From: an uncultured Prevotellaceae bacterium
Lineage (GTDB): Bacteria > Bacteroidota > Bacteroidia > Bacteroidales > Bacteroidaceae
Length of the DNA: 64,000 nucleotides
Direction of reading: 5' to 3'
Assembly: GCA_900316975.1 (NCBI GenBank)
Contig: ONFA01000004.1
Coordinates: 62,001 to 126,000, forward strand
In this document: positions 28,602 to 37,273 of the stretch, piece by piece
Numbering within the stretch: position 1 is the stretch's first letter
How the letters are laid out: each line of letters opens with the position of its first letter
Made by a program: the position numbers and the translations under genes
The notes under the pieces: model-generated
Told to the model about the DNA's origin: nothing
What the model saw: only the letters and a program-made list of their open reading frames with translations
The model's database searches: none

Positions 28602-29690
28602 ATGAGAAACGTAACACTTCTTTTGGAAGACGGCACTGCTTTCCACGGGAAATCATTCGGCTACGAAAAACCTGTGGCAGGCGAGGTGGTCTTCAACACA
28701 GCCATGATGGGCTATCCGGAAAGCTTGACCGACCCCTCTTATGCTGGTCAGATGATGGTACTCACCTACCCTCTGGTCGGAAACTATGGTGTTCCCCCAT
28801 TCAGCATTGAAGAGAATGGCATCGCCACCTTTATGGAAAGTGAAAAGATTCATGCCGAAGCCATCATCGTCAGCGACTATAGCACCGACTATTCGCATTG
28901 GAACGCCAAAGAAAGCCTCGCCGATTGGCTGAAACGTGAACAAGTGCCAGGCATCACAGGCATCGACACTCGCCAACTCACCAAAGTATTGCGCGAGCAT
29001 GGTGTCATGATGGGAAAGATCCTCTTCGATGACGAGCCCGACAATATTCCTTCAGCACAATATGAAGGAGTGAACTACATTGCCAAGGTCTCCTGCAAGG
29101 AAGTGATTCATTATAGTGAAGGGAAAGGCAAAAAAGTTGTTCTCGTCGATTGCGGCGTAAAAAACAACATCATCCGTTGCCTCCTTCGTCGTGGCGTTGA
29201 AGTGATTAGAGTTCCATGGAACTACGATTTCAACGCGCTCGATTTTGATGGTCTTTTTCTTGCCAATGGTCCAGGCGACCCCGACACCGCAATAGATGCA
29301 GTAGAGAACATAAAAAAATTCCTCAACACTGAAAAGGAAAAAGGAAATGTACGTCCCTGCATGGGTATCTGCATGGGAAACCAACTGCTGGCAAAGGCAG
29401 CAGGTGCCACCATCTACAAACTGAAATACGGGCATCGTTCGCACAACCAACCAGTGCAGCAAGTGGGCACCAACCGCTGCTTCATCACTTCGCAGAATCA
29501 TGGTTATGCCGTTGACAGCACTACCCTACCATCGGATTGGGAACCCCTCTTCATCAACATGAACGATGGTTCCAACGAAGGCATCCGCCACAAGCACTTT
29601 CCGTGGTTCTCAGCACAGTTTCACCCCGAAGCCGCCAGCGGTCCTGTCGATACGGAATTCCTGTTCGATGATTTTGTCAAACTCCTTTAA
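28602..29690 (+). CDS. carA: Carbamoyl-phosphate synthase small subunit
   Basis: The product has 362 residues. The N-terminal CPSase small-subunit domain is followed by a class I glutamine amidotransferase domain with the nucleophile motif GICMGNQLL. The residue after the Gly is Asn rather than the His of the enterobacterial enzyme, while the catalytic Cys, the later HPEAASGP (catalytic His and Glu) and SQNHGYAVD are kept. It releases ammonia from glutamine and channels it to CarB for arginine and pyrimidine synthesis. carB follows after 12 nt. Confidence 0.95.
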   Translation: MRNVTLLLEDGTAFHGKSFGYEKPVAGEVVFNTAMMGYPESLTDPSYAGQMMVLTYPLVGNYGVPPFSIEENGIATFMESEKIHAEAIIVSDYSTDYSHWNAKESLADWLKREQVPGITGIDTRQLTKVLREHGVMMGKILFDDEPDNIPSAQYEGVNYIAKVSCKEVIHYSEGKGKKVVLVDCGVKNNIIRCLLRRGVEVIRVPWNYDFNALDFDGLFLANGPGDPDTAIDAVENIKKFLNTEKEKGNVRPCMGICMGNQLLAKAAGATIYKLKYGHRSHNQPVQQVGTNRCFITSQNHGYAVDSTTLPSDWEPLFINMNDGSNEGIRHKHFPWFSAQFHPEAASGPVDTEFLFDDFVKLL

Positions 29691-29702
29691 GACTTCAAGA
29701 CG

Positions 29703-32700
29703 ATGATAGATAAAAGCATTCAAAAAGTTCTTCTCTTAGGCTCTGGAGCCTTAAAGATTGGTGAGGCTGGCGAGTTCGACTACTCTGGTTCACAAGCCCT
29801 GAAAGCCCTGAAGGAAGAGGGCATCGAGACCGTGCTCATTAACCCCAATATCGCCACAGTGCAGACCTCCGAAGGTGTGGCCGACAAGATTTACTTTCTG
29901 CCCGTCACCCCCTTCTTCGTAGAGAAAGTGATTCAGAAGGAACGACCACAAGGCATCCTATTGGCGTTCGGTGGACAAACCGCCCTCAACTGCGGCGTGG
30001 AACTCTATCAGCAGCACATCCTTGAGAAATACAACGTGCGTGTGCTTGGCACTCCTGTTCAAGCCATCATCGACACCGAAGACCGTGAACTCTTCGTGAA
30101 GAAACTGGACGAGATTGACGTGAAAACCATCAAAAGCCACGCTTGCGAAACCATCGAAGAGGCTCGCCAAGCCGCTTCTGACCTCGGCTATCCCGTCATC
30201 ATCCGTGCTGCCTACGCATTGGGTGGTCTCGGCTCCGGCTTCTGCGACAATGAGGAAGGACTGAACAAGTTGGCAGAGAAAGCCTTCTCGTTCTCTCCCC
30301 AAGTGCTCGTCGAAAAATCGCTGAAGGGTTGGAAAGAGATTGAGTACGAGGTGGTGCGCGACCGCTTTGACAACTGCATCACCGTCTGCAACATGGAGAA
30401 TTTCGATCCCCTCGGCATCCATACGGGTGAGAGCATCGTCATCGCTCCATCACAGACACTCACCAACAGCGAATACCACAAACTCCGCGCCCTTGCCATC
30501 AAGATCATCCGCCACATCGGCATCGTCGGCGAGTGCAACGTGCAGTATGCTTTCGACCCCGAAAGCGAGGATTACCGTGTCATTGAGGTGAATGCCCGTC
30601 TTTCGCGTTCCTCCGCTTTGGCATCAAAAGCCACGGGCTATCCGCTCGCCTTTGTCGCAGCCAAACTCGGTCTCGGCTACGGACTCTTCGACCTGAAGAA
30701 CTCTGTCACCAAGACCACCTCTGCCTTCTTCGAGCCAGCCCTCGACTATGTGGTGTGCAAGATACCCCGTTGGGACCTCGGCAAGTTCCGTGGTGTTGAC
30801 CGTGAATTGGGTTCTTCCATGAAGTCGGTGGGCGAAGTGATGGCAATTGGACGCACTTTCGAAGAGGCCATCCAGAAAGGTCTCCGCATGATTGGGCAAG
30901 GTCTGCACGGCTTCGTCGGCAATCACGAACTGGAAATTGATGATGTAGATGCCGCCCTCAAAGCCCCCACCGACAAGCGAGTGCTGGTGGTGGAAAAGGC
31001 TCTCCACATGGGCTACACGGTCGAGCAGATTCACGACCTCACAAAGATAGACAAGTGGTTCCTATACAAGTTGCAGAACATCCGCAACACCTATGTGGAA
31101 TTGCAGCAGAAAGGAGCCATCCAAAATGTGCGCAAAGACCTGATGCTTCGTGCCAAGGTGCAGGGTTTCACTGATTTCCAAATCTCCCGTGCCGTAGGTC
31201 TCGAAGCCCTCATCGACCCAGAAATCGCGACCAAACTGGTGCGTGAACTGCGCAAGCAAATGGGCATTCTCCCTGTCGTCAAACAAATCGACACCCTCGC
31301 TGCCGAGTACCCTGCACAGACGAACTACCTCTATCTTACCTACCAAGGTTGCGGTTCCGTATGCTGCGACGCCGTCGCTGCACAGGGAAAAGCAGCCCAC
31401 GACATCACCTACGAAAACGACCGCCGCTCCATCATCGTCCTCGGTTCAGGAGCCTATCGCATTGGTTCAAGTGTAGAGTTTGACTGGTGTGGTGTTCAGG
31501 CACTTAACACTATCAGGAAGAATGGCTACCGTTCGGTGATGATTAACTACAACCCTGAGACAGTCTCCACCGACTACGACATGTGCGACCGCCTCTACTT
31601 TGACGAACTCACCTTCGAGCGTGTGATGGACATCATCGAACTGGAGAACCCTCATGGCGTGATTGTTTCCACAGGTGGACAAATCCCCAACAACCTTGCC
31701 ATGCGTCTTGACAGTGAACGTGTCCCCATTCTCGGAACTTCTGCCAAGAGCATTGACAACGCAGAAGACCGCGACAAGTTCTCTGCCATGTGCGATCGCA
31801 TCGGAGTGGATCAGCCAGCATGGGCAGCCCTCACCTCGATGGACGACATCAACACCTTCATTGAGAAAGTCGGTTTCCCAGTCTTGGTGCGTCCGTCTTA
31901 CGTGCTCAGCGGTGCAGCCATGAACGTCTGCTCCAATCAAGAAGAGTTGGAACGTTTCCTCCAATTGGCTGCCAACATCAGCAAGAAGCACCCTGTAGTG
32001 GTGAGCAAGTTCCACGAACACAACAAGGAGATTGAAATGGATGCTGTGGCAAAAGACGGTGAAATCATAGCCTATGCCATCAGCGAGCACATCGAGTTTG
32101 CCGGTGTTCACTCAGGCGATGCCACCATCCAGTTCCCACCCCAGAAGATTTATGTGGAGACCGTTCGCCAAATCAAGAAAGCCTCCAAGAAGATAGCCAA
32201 GGAACTTAACATCTCAGGACCATTCAACATCCAGTTCCTTGCCGAACAGAACCATCTGCGTGTCATCGAGTGTAACCTTCGTGCCTCACGTTCGTTCCCG
32301 TTCGTGTCGAAGGTGCTCAAACTCAACCTCATCGAGTTGGCCACCAAGATTATGCTTGGCTTACCTTTCGAGCGTCCAGAGAAAAACCTTTTCGACCTCG
32401 ACTATGTGGGTATCAAGGCATCGCAGTTCTCCTTCAACCGTCTGCAGAAGGCTGACCCTGTACTTGGCGTCGATATGGCATCGACGGGAGAAGTGGGTTG
32501 CATCGGCGATGACACAGACTCTGCCCTCCTCTGCGCTATGCTCTCCGTGGGGCATCGCATTCCAAAGAAAGGTGTGCTGCTCTCCACCGGCCCTGGCAAA
32601 CAAAAGGCTGACATGCTCCGTGCGGCCCAGCAACTCATTGAACATGGCTATCAACTCTATGCCACAGGCGGCACATCGCGCTATCTGGCAGAAAACGGCA

Positions 32701-32969
32701 TCGCCAACACCCTCGTCCATTGGCCCAGCGAGGAAGGACAGCAGCCACAGGCGCTCGACCTCCTCCACAACCACGACATCGACATGGTGGTCAACGTGCC
32801 CAAGAACCTCTCTGTGGGCGAACTCACCAATGGCTACAAGATTCGCCGTGCAGCCATCGACCTCAACATTCCTCTCATCACCAACTCCCGCCTTGCCTCC
32901 GCCTTCATCAATGCCTTCTGCACGAAGAGCCTCGATGATATTGAAATCAAGGCATGGAGCGAGTTCTGA
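29703..32969 (+). CDS. carB: Carbamoyl-phosphate synthase large subunit
   Basis: The product has 1088 residues, the full family length. Two homologous ATP-grasp halves are visible, each beginning with a KIGEAGEFDYSG- or RIGSSVEFDWCG-type segment and carrying VIRAAYALGGLGSG in the first half and VLVRPSYVLSG in the second. The C-terminal MGS-like allosteric domain starts near residue 955 (KGVLLSTGPGKQKADM) and contains LYATGGTSRYL. It joins bicarbonate, ammonia from CarA and two ATP to make carbamoyl phosphate. It is the last gene of the operon, followed by a hairpin terminator. Confidence 0.97.
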   Translation: MIDKSIQKVLLLGSGALKIGEAGEFDYSGSQALKALKEEGIETVLINPNIATVQTSEGVADKIYFLPVTPFFVEKVIQKERPQGILLAFGGQTALNCGVELYQQHILEKYNVRVLGTPVQAIIDTEDRELFVKKLDEIDVKTIKSHACETIEEARQAASDLGYPVIIRAAYALGGLGSGFCDNEEGLNKLAEKAFSFSPQVLVEKSLKGWKEIEYEVVRDRFDNCITVCNMENFDPLGIHTGESIVIAPSQTLTNSEYHKLRALAIKIIRHIGIVGECNVQYAFDPESEDYRVIEVNARLSRSSALASKATGYPLAFVAAKLGLGYGLFDLKNSVTKTTSAFFEPALDYVVCKIPRWDLGKFRGVDRELGSSMKSVGEVMAIGRTFEEAIQKGLRMIGQGLHGFVGNHELEIDDVDAALKAPTDKRVLVVEKALHMGYTVEQIHDLTKIDKWFLYKLQNIRNTYVELQQKGAIQNVRKDLMLRAKVQGFTDFQISRAVGLEALIDPEIATKLVRELRKQMGILPVVKQIDTLAAEYPAQTNYLYLTYQGCGSVCCDAVAAQGKAAHDITYENDRRSIIVLGSGAYRIGSSVEFDWCGVQALNTIRKNGYRSVMINYNPETVSTDYDMCDRLYFDELTFERVMDIIELENPHGVIVSTGGQIPNNLAMRLDSERVPILGTSAKSIDNAEDRDKFSAMCDRIGVDQPAWAALTSMDDINTFIEKVGFPVLVRPSYVLSGAAMNVCSNQEELERFLQLAANISKKHPVVVSKFHEHNKEIEMDAVAKDGEIIAYAISEHIEFAGVHSGDATIQFPPQKIYVETVRQIKKASKKIAKELNISGPFNIQFLAEQNHLRVIECNLRASRSFPFVSKVLKLNLIELATKIMLGLPFERPEKNLFDLDYVGIKASQFSFNRLQKADPVLGVDMASTGEVGCIGDDTDSALLCAMLSVGHRIPKKGVLLSTGPGKQKADMLRAAQQLIEHGYQLYATGGTSRYLAENGIANTLVHWPSEEGQQPQALDLLHNHDIDMVVNVPKNLSVGELTNGYKIRRAAIDLNIPLITNSRLASAFINAFCTKSLDDIEIKAWSEF

Positions 32970-33011
32970 TGAGAAAGAGCACTCTCGCAAATTAAGAACA
33001 TTCTCCTATAT

Positions 33012-33057
33012 AAAGCAAGCGGTATACCCGTTGTGGTGTGCCGCTTGCTTTGTTTTT
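33012..33057 (+). terminator. Terminator of the glmS-carAB operon
   Basis: AAAGCAAGCGG (33012-33022) pairs perfectly with CCGCTTGCTTT (33041-33051), followed by GTTTTT. Confidence 0.85.
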
Positions 33058-33356
33058 ACCATTATGTATAGAGCATCTTTGGCTAGTGGAAAACACCCAA
33101 ATACAGGTGATGGTCCCAATTCACTGTAAAGCTATAATCTGGGGCAAAGAAAGTTATTTTTACACAATCTCCCAAATCTCTTGCTCGAAAACTGTGGACT
33201 CAGACGGGAGAACAGATCATCCCCGTGTGTCTCGGGACTTTTTTGTCACAAAGTTCGTCTGCCAATAACATGACTTCTTAATTGGCGGTTTTTCCATCTT
33301 TGGGGAACAGATCAAAGAACCGTCCGCTGACTTCTGCACTCACTCAATCGCATCTT
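33058..33356. other. Gene-free stretch, nothing recognised
   Basis: Short ORFs exist here (for example 33038-33268), but none has a promoter box, a start context or family features. I see no hairpin or repeat in this part. Confidence 0.5.
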
Positions 33357-33384
33357 TCATTTATCATTTGTCATTTATCATTTA
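33357..33384. repeat. Heptanucleotide repeat, four TCATTTR units
   Basis: TCATTTA, TCATTTG, TCATTTA and TCATTTA run exactly head to tail. The last merges with a perfect 17-nt palindrome (33381-33397), and the 23-nt-period array begins right after it. Confidence 0.85.
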
Positions 33385-33394
33385 GCGCAGCGCT

Positions 33395-33696
33395 AAACAT
33401 ACCCTTTGAGGATAGCCCTTACACAGACTTGAGAATACCCCTTAAGCACGAGCGAGTATAGCCTTGACACAGAAGCGAGAATATTAGTGACATCGAGCTG
33501 AGTATATTAGTGACGTTTAATGTTGTATACGAGTGACATTGAAGTGTGTATATTAGTGACGCTGAAAGGTGTTGATGAACTACGTGCTCACCGTGCGCAT
33601 CTCATTTCGCTCACCCAGTGCATAATATTACGGACACCCAGCGCATGTTATTTCGCGCTGAGTGCCCATCTTTGATAGCCAAAGGGTTATGTGTTT
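33395..33696. repeat. Degenerate 23-nt-period tandem array 1 with imperfect terminal inverted repeats
   Basis: From 33408 to about 33683, twelve units follow with an exact 23-nt period: starts at 33408, 33431, 33454, 33477, 33500, 33523, 33546, 33569, 33592, 33615, 33638 and 33661. Units 1-7 share GAG/GTG-TAT at positions 1-6 and most carry AGTGAC at positions 10-15. Units 9-12 share a GTGCGCAT-like segment. The left edge (about 33395-33413, AAACATACCCTTTGAGGAT) matches the reverse complement of the right edge (about 33674-33696, with ACATAACCCTTTGGCTATC). A 23-nt unit shifts the reading frame at each copy, so the array is not coding. It resembles a minisatellite-bearing MITE. Confidence 0.8.
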
Positions 33697-33774
33697 TTGC
33701 AATTAGCGGAAGAAAGCATGCCTAAATGTCGACACTCGTTGCCACCTTGAGCTTAACGTCGTAAGGCTCATGAG

Positions 33775-33812
33775 CAGACCTCCGTAAGGCTCGCGAGCTT
33801 TACGGAGGTCTG
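33775..33812. repeat. 38-nt near-perfect palindrome
   Basis: CAGACCTCCGTAA pairs with TTACGGAGGTCTG, and the inner 12 nt (GGCTCGCGAGCT) are also self-complementary apart from one G-T. There is no T-run, so a terminator is less likely than a cruciform or protein-binding site. The region 33697-33899 otherwise holds nothing that I recognise. Confidence 0.75.
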
Positions 33813-33899
33813 TTGAGAGGGGGTTAGGTTAACTGTTCAAGGTAAGGCAAAGACAAGTAATTATCTTCTTGCGGAAGCAAAAAGACAATGACATTTCAC

Positions 33900-34400
33900 T
33901 CATTCCACCTTTCTGACGACCCACCACTTCGCTTCTATGTTATAGTTGTTCCACCAAAGAATCACGACTCCTATTAGCATTACCAGATAACTTGCAGCCC
34001 AAAGATAATTGCCTAAACGCAGAGATTCTAGATGATAAATTGGATATAGAAAATAACAAAGGGATGCACTAAAAGCCAATATCGTCAGCCATACCGTCCT
34101 CTTTCTCACCTTAGTACGAAGCGTGTCAATGATAGCCCAAAAGTAGAGAATGTTGGAGCCCCACAAGAAAAGAGAGACAAAGGCATTAAAGATGGTCATG
34201 AGGGGGTATTTCAAGAGAGCCTCTTTTGGAAAAAACACTGCGGTCCATCCACCCACCACACACCAAATCCCACGCACTTCATCCTCTGGGTCAATGCCGA
34301 CAACCACCCCTGATGGCAAAGCGCAAGCCAACACATAAAGCAGGAGGCTGATACCAATAGTGCTCCATGCTATCCATCTCATTATCATCTGTGTCTTCAT
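33900..34400 (-). CDS. Small multi-pass membrane protein, unknown family
   Basis: The product has 166 residues and no recognised domain. Hydrophobic segments at about 8-28, 62-85, 100-120 and 130-150 suggest four membrane passes. The first 29 codons, with about 10 nt upstream, are duplicated at 36570-36661 (88 of 92 nt identical by eye), where the copy is truncated. It lies at the downstream end of a run of minus-strand envelope genes. No promoter box was found just upstream. Confidence 0.6.
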   Translation of the reverse strand: MKTQMIMRWIAWSTIGISLLLYVLACALPSGVVVGIDPEDEVRGIWCVVGGWTAVFFPKEALLKYPLMTIFNAFVSLFLWGSNILYFWAIIDTLRTKVRKRTVWLTILAFSASLCYFLYPIYHLESLRLGNYLWAASYLVMLIGVVILWWNNYNIEAKWWVVRKVE

Positions 34401-34504
34401 TGTTCAATCCTTTCTCTTATATGGTTGAAGATTTATCATTTCATCCGCTCGCCATGCCGTAATTGCAAGGTGTCATTAATGATACAGGTTTTAGCAGAAT
34501 TCCA

Positions 34505-35572
34505 TCATTGACTATTTTCACTTTCAATATCCATAAAAGTCCACGCTCCATTATGTGTAGCATATAGAATCCTTCCAGGCATCAATTCTCCGTCAATAGT
34601 GAATTGAGGAGAAAAAAGCAATGGTGGAATCTTTGGAAAGGCGTTTCTCAGTTCTTCCAAATACGGAATGTCCTCCTCAGCCAAGGTTCTCTCGTCAAGC
34701 ACAGTCATCTCACATCGTCCATCTTTCCGCATAGATACATATATTGGAATTTTATTTGTCTTGTGATACCTATTAAAAGAAAGAGAACAATACTTGTTCA
34801 CTTCATATGCAAGCAACAGCATTTCTGATTCTTTCCTGCGTTCAGCTTTTTCCTTATCATCTAAAGAGCGGGAATCTTCTGGCAGAAGATCAAATAATTG
34901 AATATAGAGCGTATGACAAGGATTCTTGAAAACATCCTTAGAGAAATAGTCCCATAATCGAATGCTATCCCTTTCATATATATGTTCACCTACTTTGTAA
35001 TCCTCCAAAAGCTCGCCCTCATTGACACAAATGAAATCTGGAAGTCCGATGTACACTCCCCCGTAATATTTGATGTATTTTAGGGTCGCAATGGTATCGG
35101 ATATCCAAATGGCAGGAATTCCTTCCATCTTTCCATCTGCAGATGGAATGCTACCGTATTTAATTTTCAGTTTCTTTCGAATACTTGTTTCTTCTTTCAC
35201 AGAGCCCATTCGCAGTCCCATCCAACAAAGAATGCATTTCTCGTCAGCTTCCAGATAACGGGTCTCATTTTCATAAGAGAACCCTTTTTGTTCATTTCCA
35301 ATCATCAATCCCCAATTAGAAGGAGGAAGTTCCATATCCCTCACGTTCCTCAATTTGGGGTTCTTACAGATGTACTCATCAGCATCAAACATCTTGTCAT
35401 ACAACATTAGTTTTGTGGTGTCACTTACATGAAGAAACTTTTCTTTCATCATCTCAGGAGATACAATTCTCTGAGCATGAAGTTGTAGTGTGCCAACAGA
35501 TACATTCAATAATGTTGAAAGGACCAGAAACGCATGAAAAACACTATTTCTTTTCAATCTTGTTTGTTGCAT
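34505..35572 (-). CDS. Secreted protein of unknown function
   Basis: The product has 355 residues. An N-terminal hydrophobic stretch (residues about 12-32, ending LQLHAQ) looks like a signal peptide. The mature protein is mixed charged and hydrophobic with two cysteines in ADEKCILCWMG, and no motif I recognise. It belongs to a block of minus-strand envelope-targeted orphans between the carAB operon and the TraB-like gene. The DNA here looks more AT-rich than in the housekeeping genes, by eye, which would suit acquired DNA. Confidence 0.6.
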   Translation of the reverse strand: MQQTRLKRNSVFHAFLVLSTLLNVSVGTLQLHAQRIVSPEMMKEKFLHVSDTTKLMLYDKMFDADEYICKNPKLRNVRDMELPPSNWGLMIGNEQKGFSYENETRYLEADEKCILCWMGLRMGSVKEETSIRKKLKIKYGSIPSADGKMEGIPAIWISDTIATLKYIKYYGGVYIGLPDFICVNEGELLEDYKVGEHIYERDSIRLWDYFSKDVFKNPCHTLYIQLFDLLPEDSRSLDDKEKAERRKESEMLLLAYEVNKYCSLSFNRYHKTNKIPIYVSMRKDGRCEMTVLDERTLAEEDIPYLEELRNAFPKIPPLLFSPQFTIDGELMPGRILYATHNGAWTFMDIESENSQ

Positions 35573-35680
35573 TTAAAATCGTTTTTATAGGATTTATATT
35601 CGAAGCAAATACGTATAAGTAGAATCTCACAGCACTAATGCATACTTTATAGAACACCTTTTTTCCTTGAATCACCACAA

Positions 35681-36244
35681 TTATGAAGAAGTTTTCACTT
35701 TTCTTCTAATCTCTCTTCCTTGCAATTTGATAATCACATATTGGGGTGGTGGCGCAAGGCTATCCATAGAAATGAGTATATCGAGTGGACAATTATTTTG
35801 AATACGTTTTTTTACAATCTGCAAAGTGCGATGTGTACTCATGTCTTTATGAATCGAATCGGTGAACAGATATAATGCATCCAACGGATCATAGCGCATT
35901 GGGGCAACATTCAGAATATAATCATCCAATCGTTCGTGTGTGTGTGACTCTATGGTCATACCCAATATGCTATCAACACAACCACGAGTATAAGGGCGTA
36001 CAGAACTTGCCCTAAAACCATATTTGTAATGAACGGGGGAAATTGACAATCGAATCAAATAATGTCGATGTCCGTCACAGGTTGAATCATCCAGCAAGAC
36101 TCTTTCGATACTAACATCATCAATCCTATAGTCAATCGCCTGGCGATCTTTCCAATCAATGTGGTAGATGATATATGCAACAAGAAGGAAAAGTATGATT
36201 AGACAGCTTAATAAAACCTTCTTTTTAAATGTCAACGCCTTCAT
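35681..36244 (-). CDS. Membrane-anchored protein of unknown function
   Basis: The product has 187 residues. A single membrane segment (about 9-27, VLLSCLIILFLLVAYIIY) preceded by lysines predicts an N-in anchor with the rest outside the cytoplasm. The C-terminal part is basic and no family is recognised. The 397 nt upstream contain only a truncated copy of another gene's 5' end. Confidence 0.6.
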   Translation of the reverse strand: MKALTFKKKVLLSCLIILFLLVAYIIYHIDWKDRQAIDYRIDDVSIERVLLDDSTCDGHRHYLIRLSISPVHYKYGFRASSVRPYTRGCVDSILGMTIESHTHERLDDYILNVAPMRYDPLDALYLFTDSIHKDMSTHRTLQIVKKRIQNNCPLDILISMDSLAPPPQYVIIKLQGREIRRKVKTSS

Positions 36245-36522
36245 TTTTTTTGTATTTTATAAATAAAAAATATTGCAGCATTTGTTGAGTGATTGTCTTC
36301 CTTCCCCCAATGCCAAAAAGTAACACCTGTTTCATCGTAAAACACCTGTCACTTGAATGTAATGTGTGGGGTATAAACCAGCCTCTTCAAAAGTGTATTC
36401 GCCGCCCCCTTTCTTTCAGCAAATAAGACAGATAACGGTATCTATCACTATCCATCTTATGAGTGATATAGACGAGACATTTCATTCTTCTGGAACACCT
36501 TTTTTATCGCATCCAACTAATC

Positions 36523-36661
36523 CTAATAAAAAACATCAATTATTATGCGTTTCCACCAACTTTGTCTGTATGGCAAAGCGCAAGCCAACACATAAAGCAG
36601 GAGGCTGACGCCAATAGTGCTCCATGCTATCCATCTCATTATCATCTGTGTTTTAATTGTT
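36523..36661 (-). pseudogene. Truncated duplicate of the 5' end of the 166-residue membrane-protein gene
   Basis: Bases 36570-36661 match 34313-34404 at all but about 4 of 92 positions. The original ATG is changed to ATT, but the following in-frame ATG (36645) stays open for about 40 codons to a TAG at 36523-36525. Homology stops after the ALACALP-coding region, so membrane passes 2-4 are missing. The fragment overlaps the end of the TPR lipoprotein gene. The remaining 36245-36522 shows nothing I can name. Confidence 0.75.
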
Positions 36662-37199
36662 TATGGAGGTTGAAAATGTCCTTTTTATCTTTATCGTATA
36701 AAACACCACGCCAATTTTCAATGTTTGCAGAATCTTCTGGGGTTCGGGCGGATTGAGCAATTTTTGTTATTTCTTCGTTGTAAGCATCTTCGCCATACAA
36801 TATCTGTATGATGAAAGCACGATTAATCTTGCCATCAACGCCATCATCTTGAATGACCAAGGAATCATAAAGCATCAATGCCTTTTCAAAACATCTCCGC
36901 GATTTGATGCTATCGTCCTCCATATCGTAAATCCAGCCTTCGGCAAAGTGAAATTGCGGGTCGTCAGGATAACGTGCATGAAGCGTGTCAAGCAACGAAA
37001 GAGCATTCTCAAAGTCCTGCTCGCTCAACATGGACATCAAACGTAGTCCATCTGCACTTCTTTGCTCTTTCGCGACTTGGGCTGTCTTGGTTTGTGCATC
37101 TGCCTGGCCTTGCCCCTTTCCTTGCATGCATGATGTACTTACACTAACGGAAAGCAGAATCAATCCTAATACACCCCCAAGAGGCCACTTTAGAAACAT
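36642..37199 (-). CDS. TPR-like lipoprotein
   Basis: The product has 185 residues. A hydrophobic leader ends at SVSTSC (Cys24), a plausible lipobox, so the protein is probably a membrane lipoprotein. Residues about 55-125 look like two tetratricopeptide-type helix pairs (FENALSLLDTLHARYPDDPQFHFAEGWIY, then SIKSRRCFEKALMLYDSL), suggesting a protein-protein interaction scaffold. The first about 55 codons exist again, nearly identical, at 38286-38448. Its 3' end runs into the duplicated fragment of the 166-residue gene, so its native C-terminus may have been replaced. Confidence 0.65.
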   Translation of the reverse strand: MFLKWPLGGVLGLILLSVSVSTSCMQGKGQGQADAQTKTAQVAKEQRSADGLRLMSMLSEQDFENALSLLDTLHARYPDDPQFHFAEGWIYDMEDDSIKSRRCFEKALMLYDSLVIQDDGVDGKINRAFIIQILYGEDAYNEEITKIAQSARTPEDSANIENWRGVLYDKDKKDIFNLHKQLKHR

Positions 37200-37273
37200 T
37201 TATGAGTTATACGAAGGGGTATATGGTTATCGTGTCATGTGCCATTATCATGATTGCGTGTCGCATATTTCTA

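Noticed and set aside
31467-32111. 214-residue minus-strand ORF inside carB
   Set aside because: It is antisense to the conserved ATP-grasp region of carB and is a frame shadow of high-GC codons.
33038-33268. 76-residue ORF after carB
   Set aside because: It starts within the operon terminator, has no promoter box or family features, and looks random.
33408-33683. CRISPR array in the 23-nt-period region
   Set aside because: There is no constant repeat alternating with unique spacers; the whole unit is degenerate, and no cas genes are in the window.
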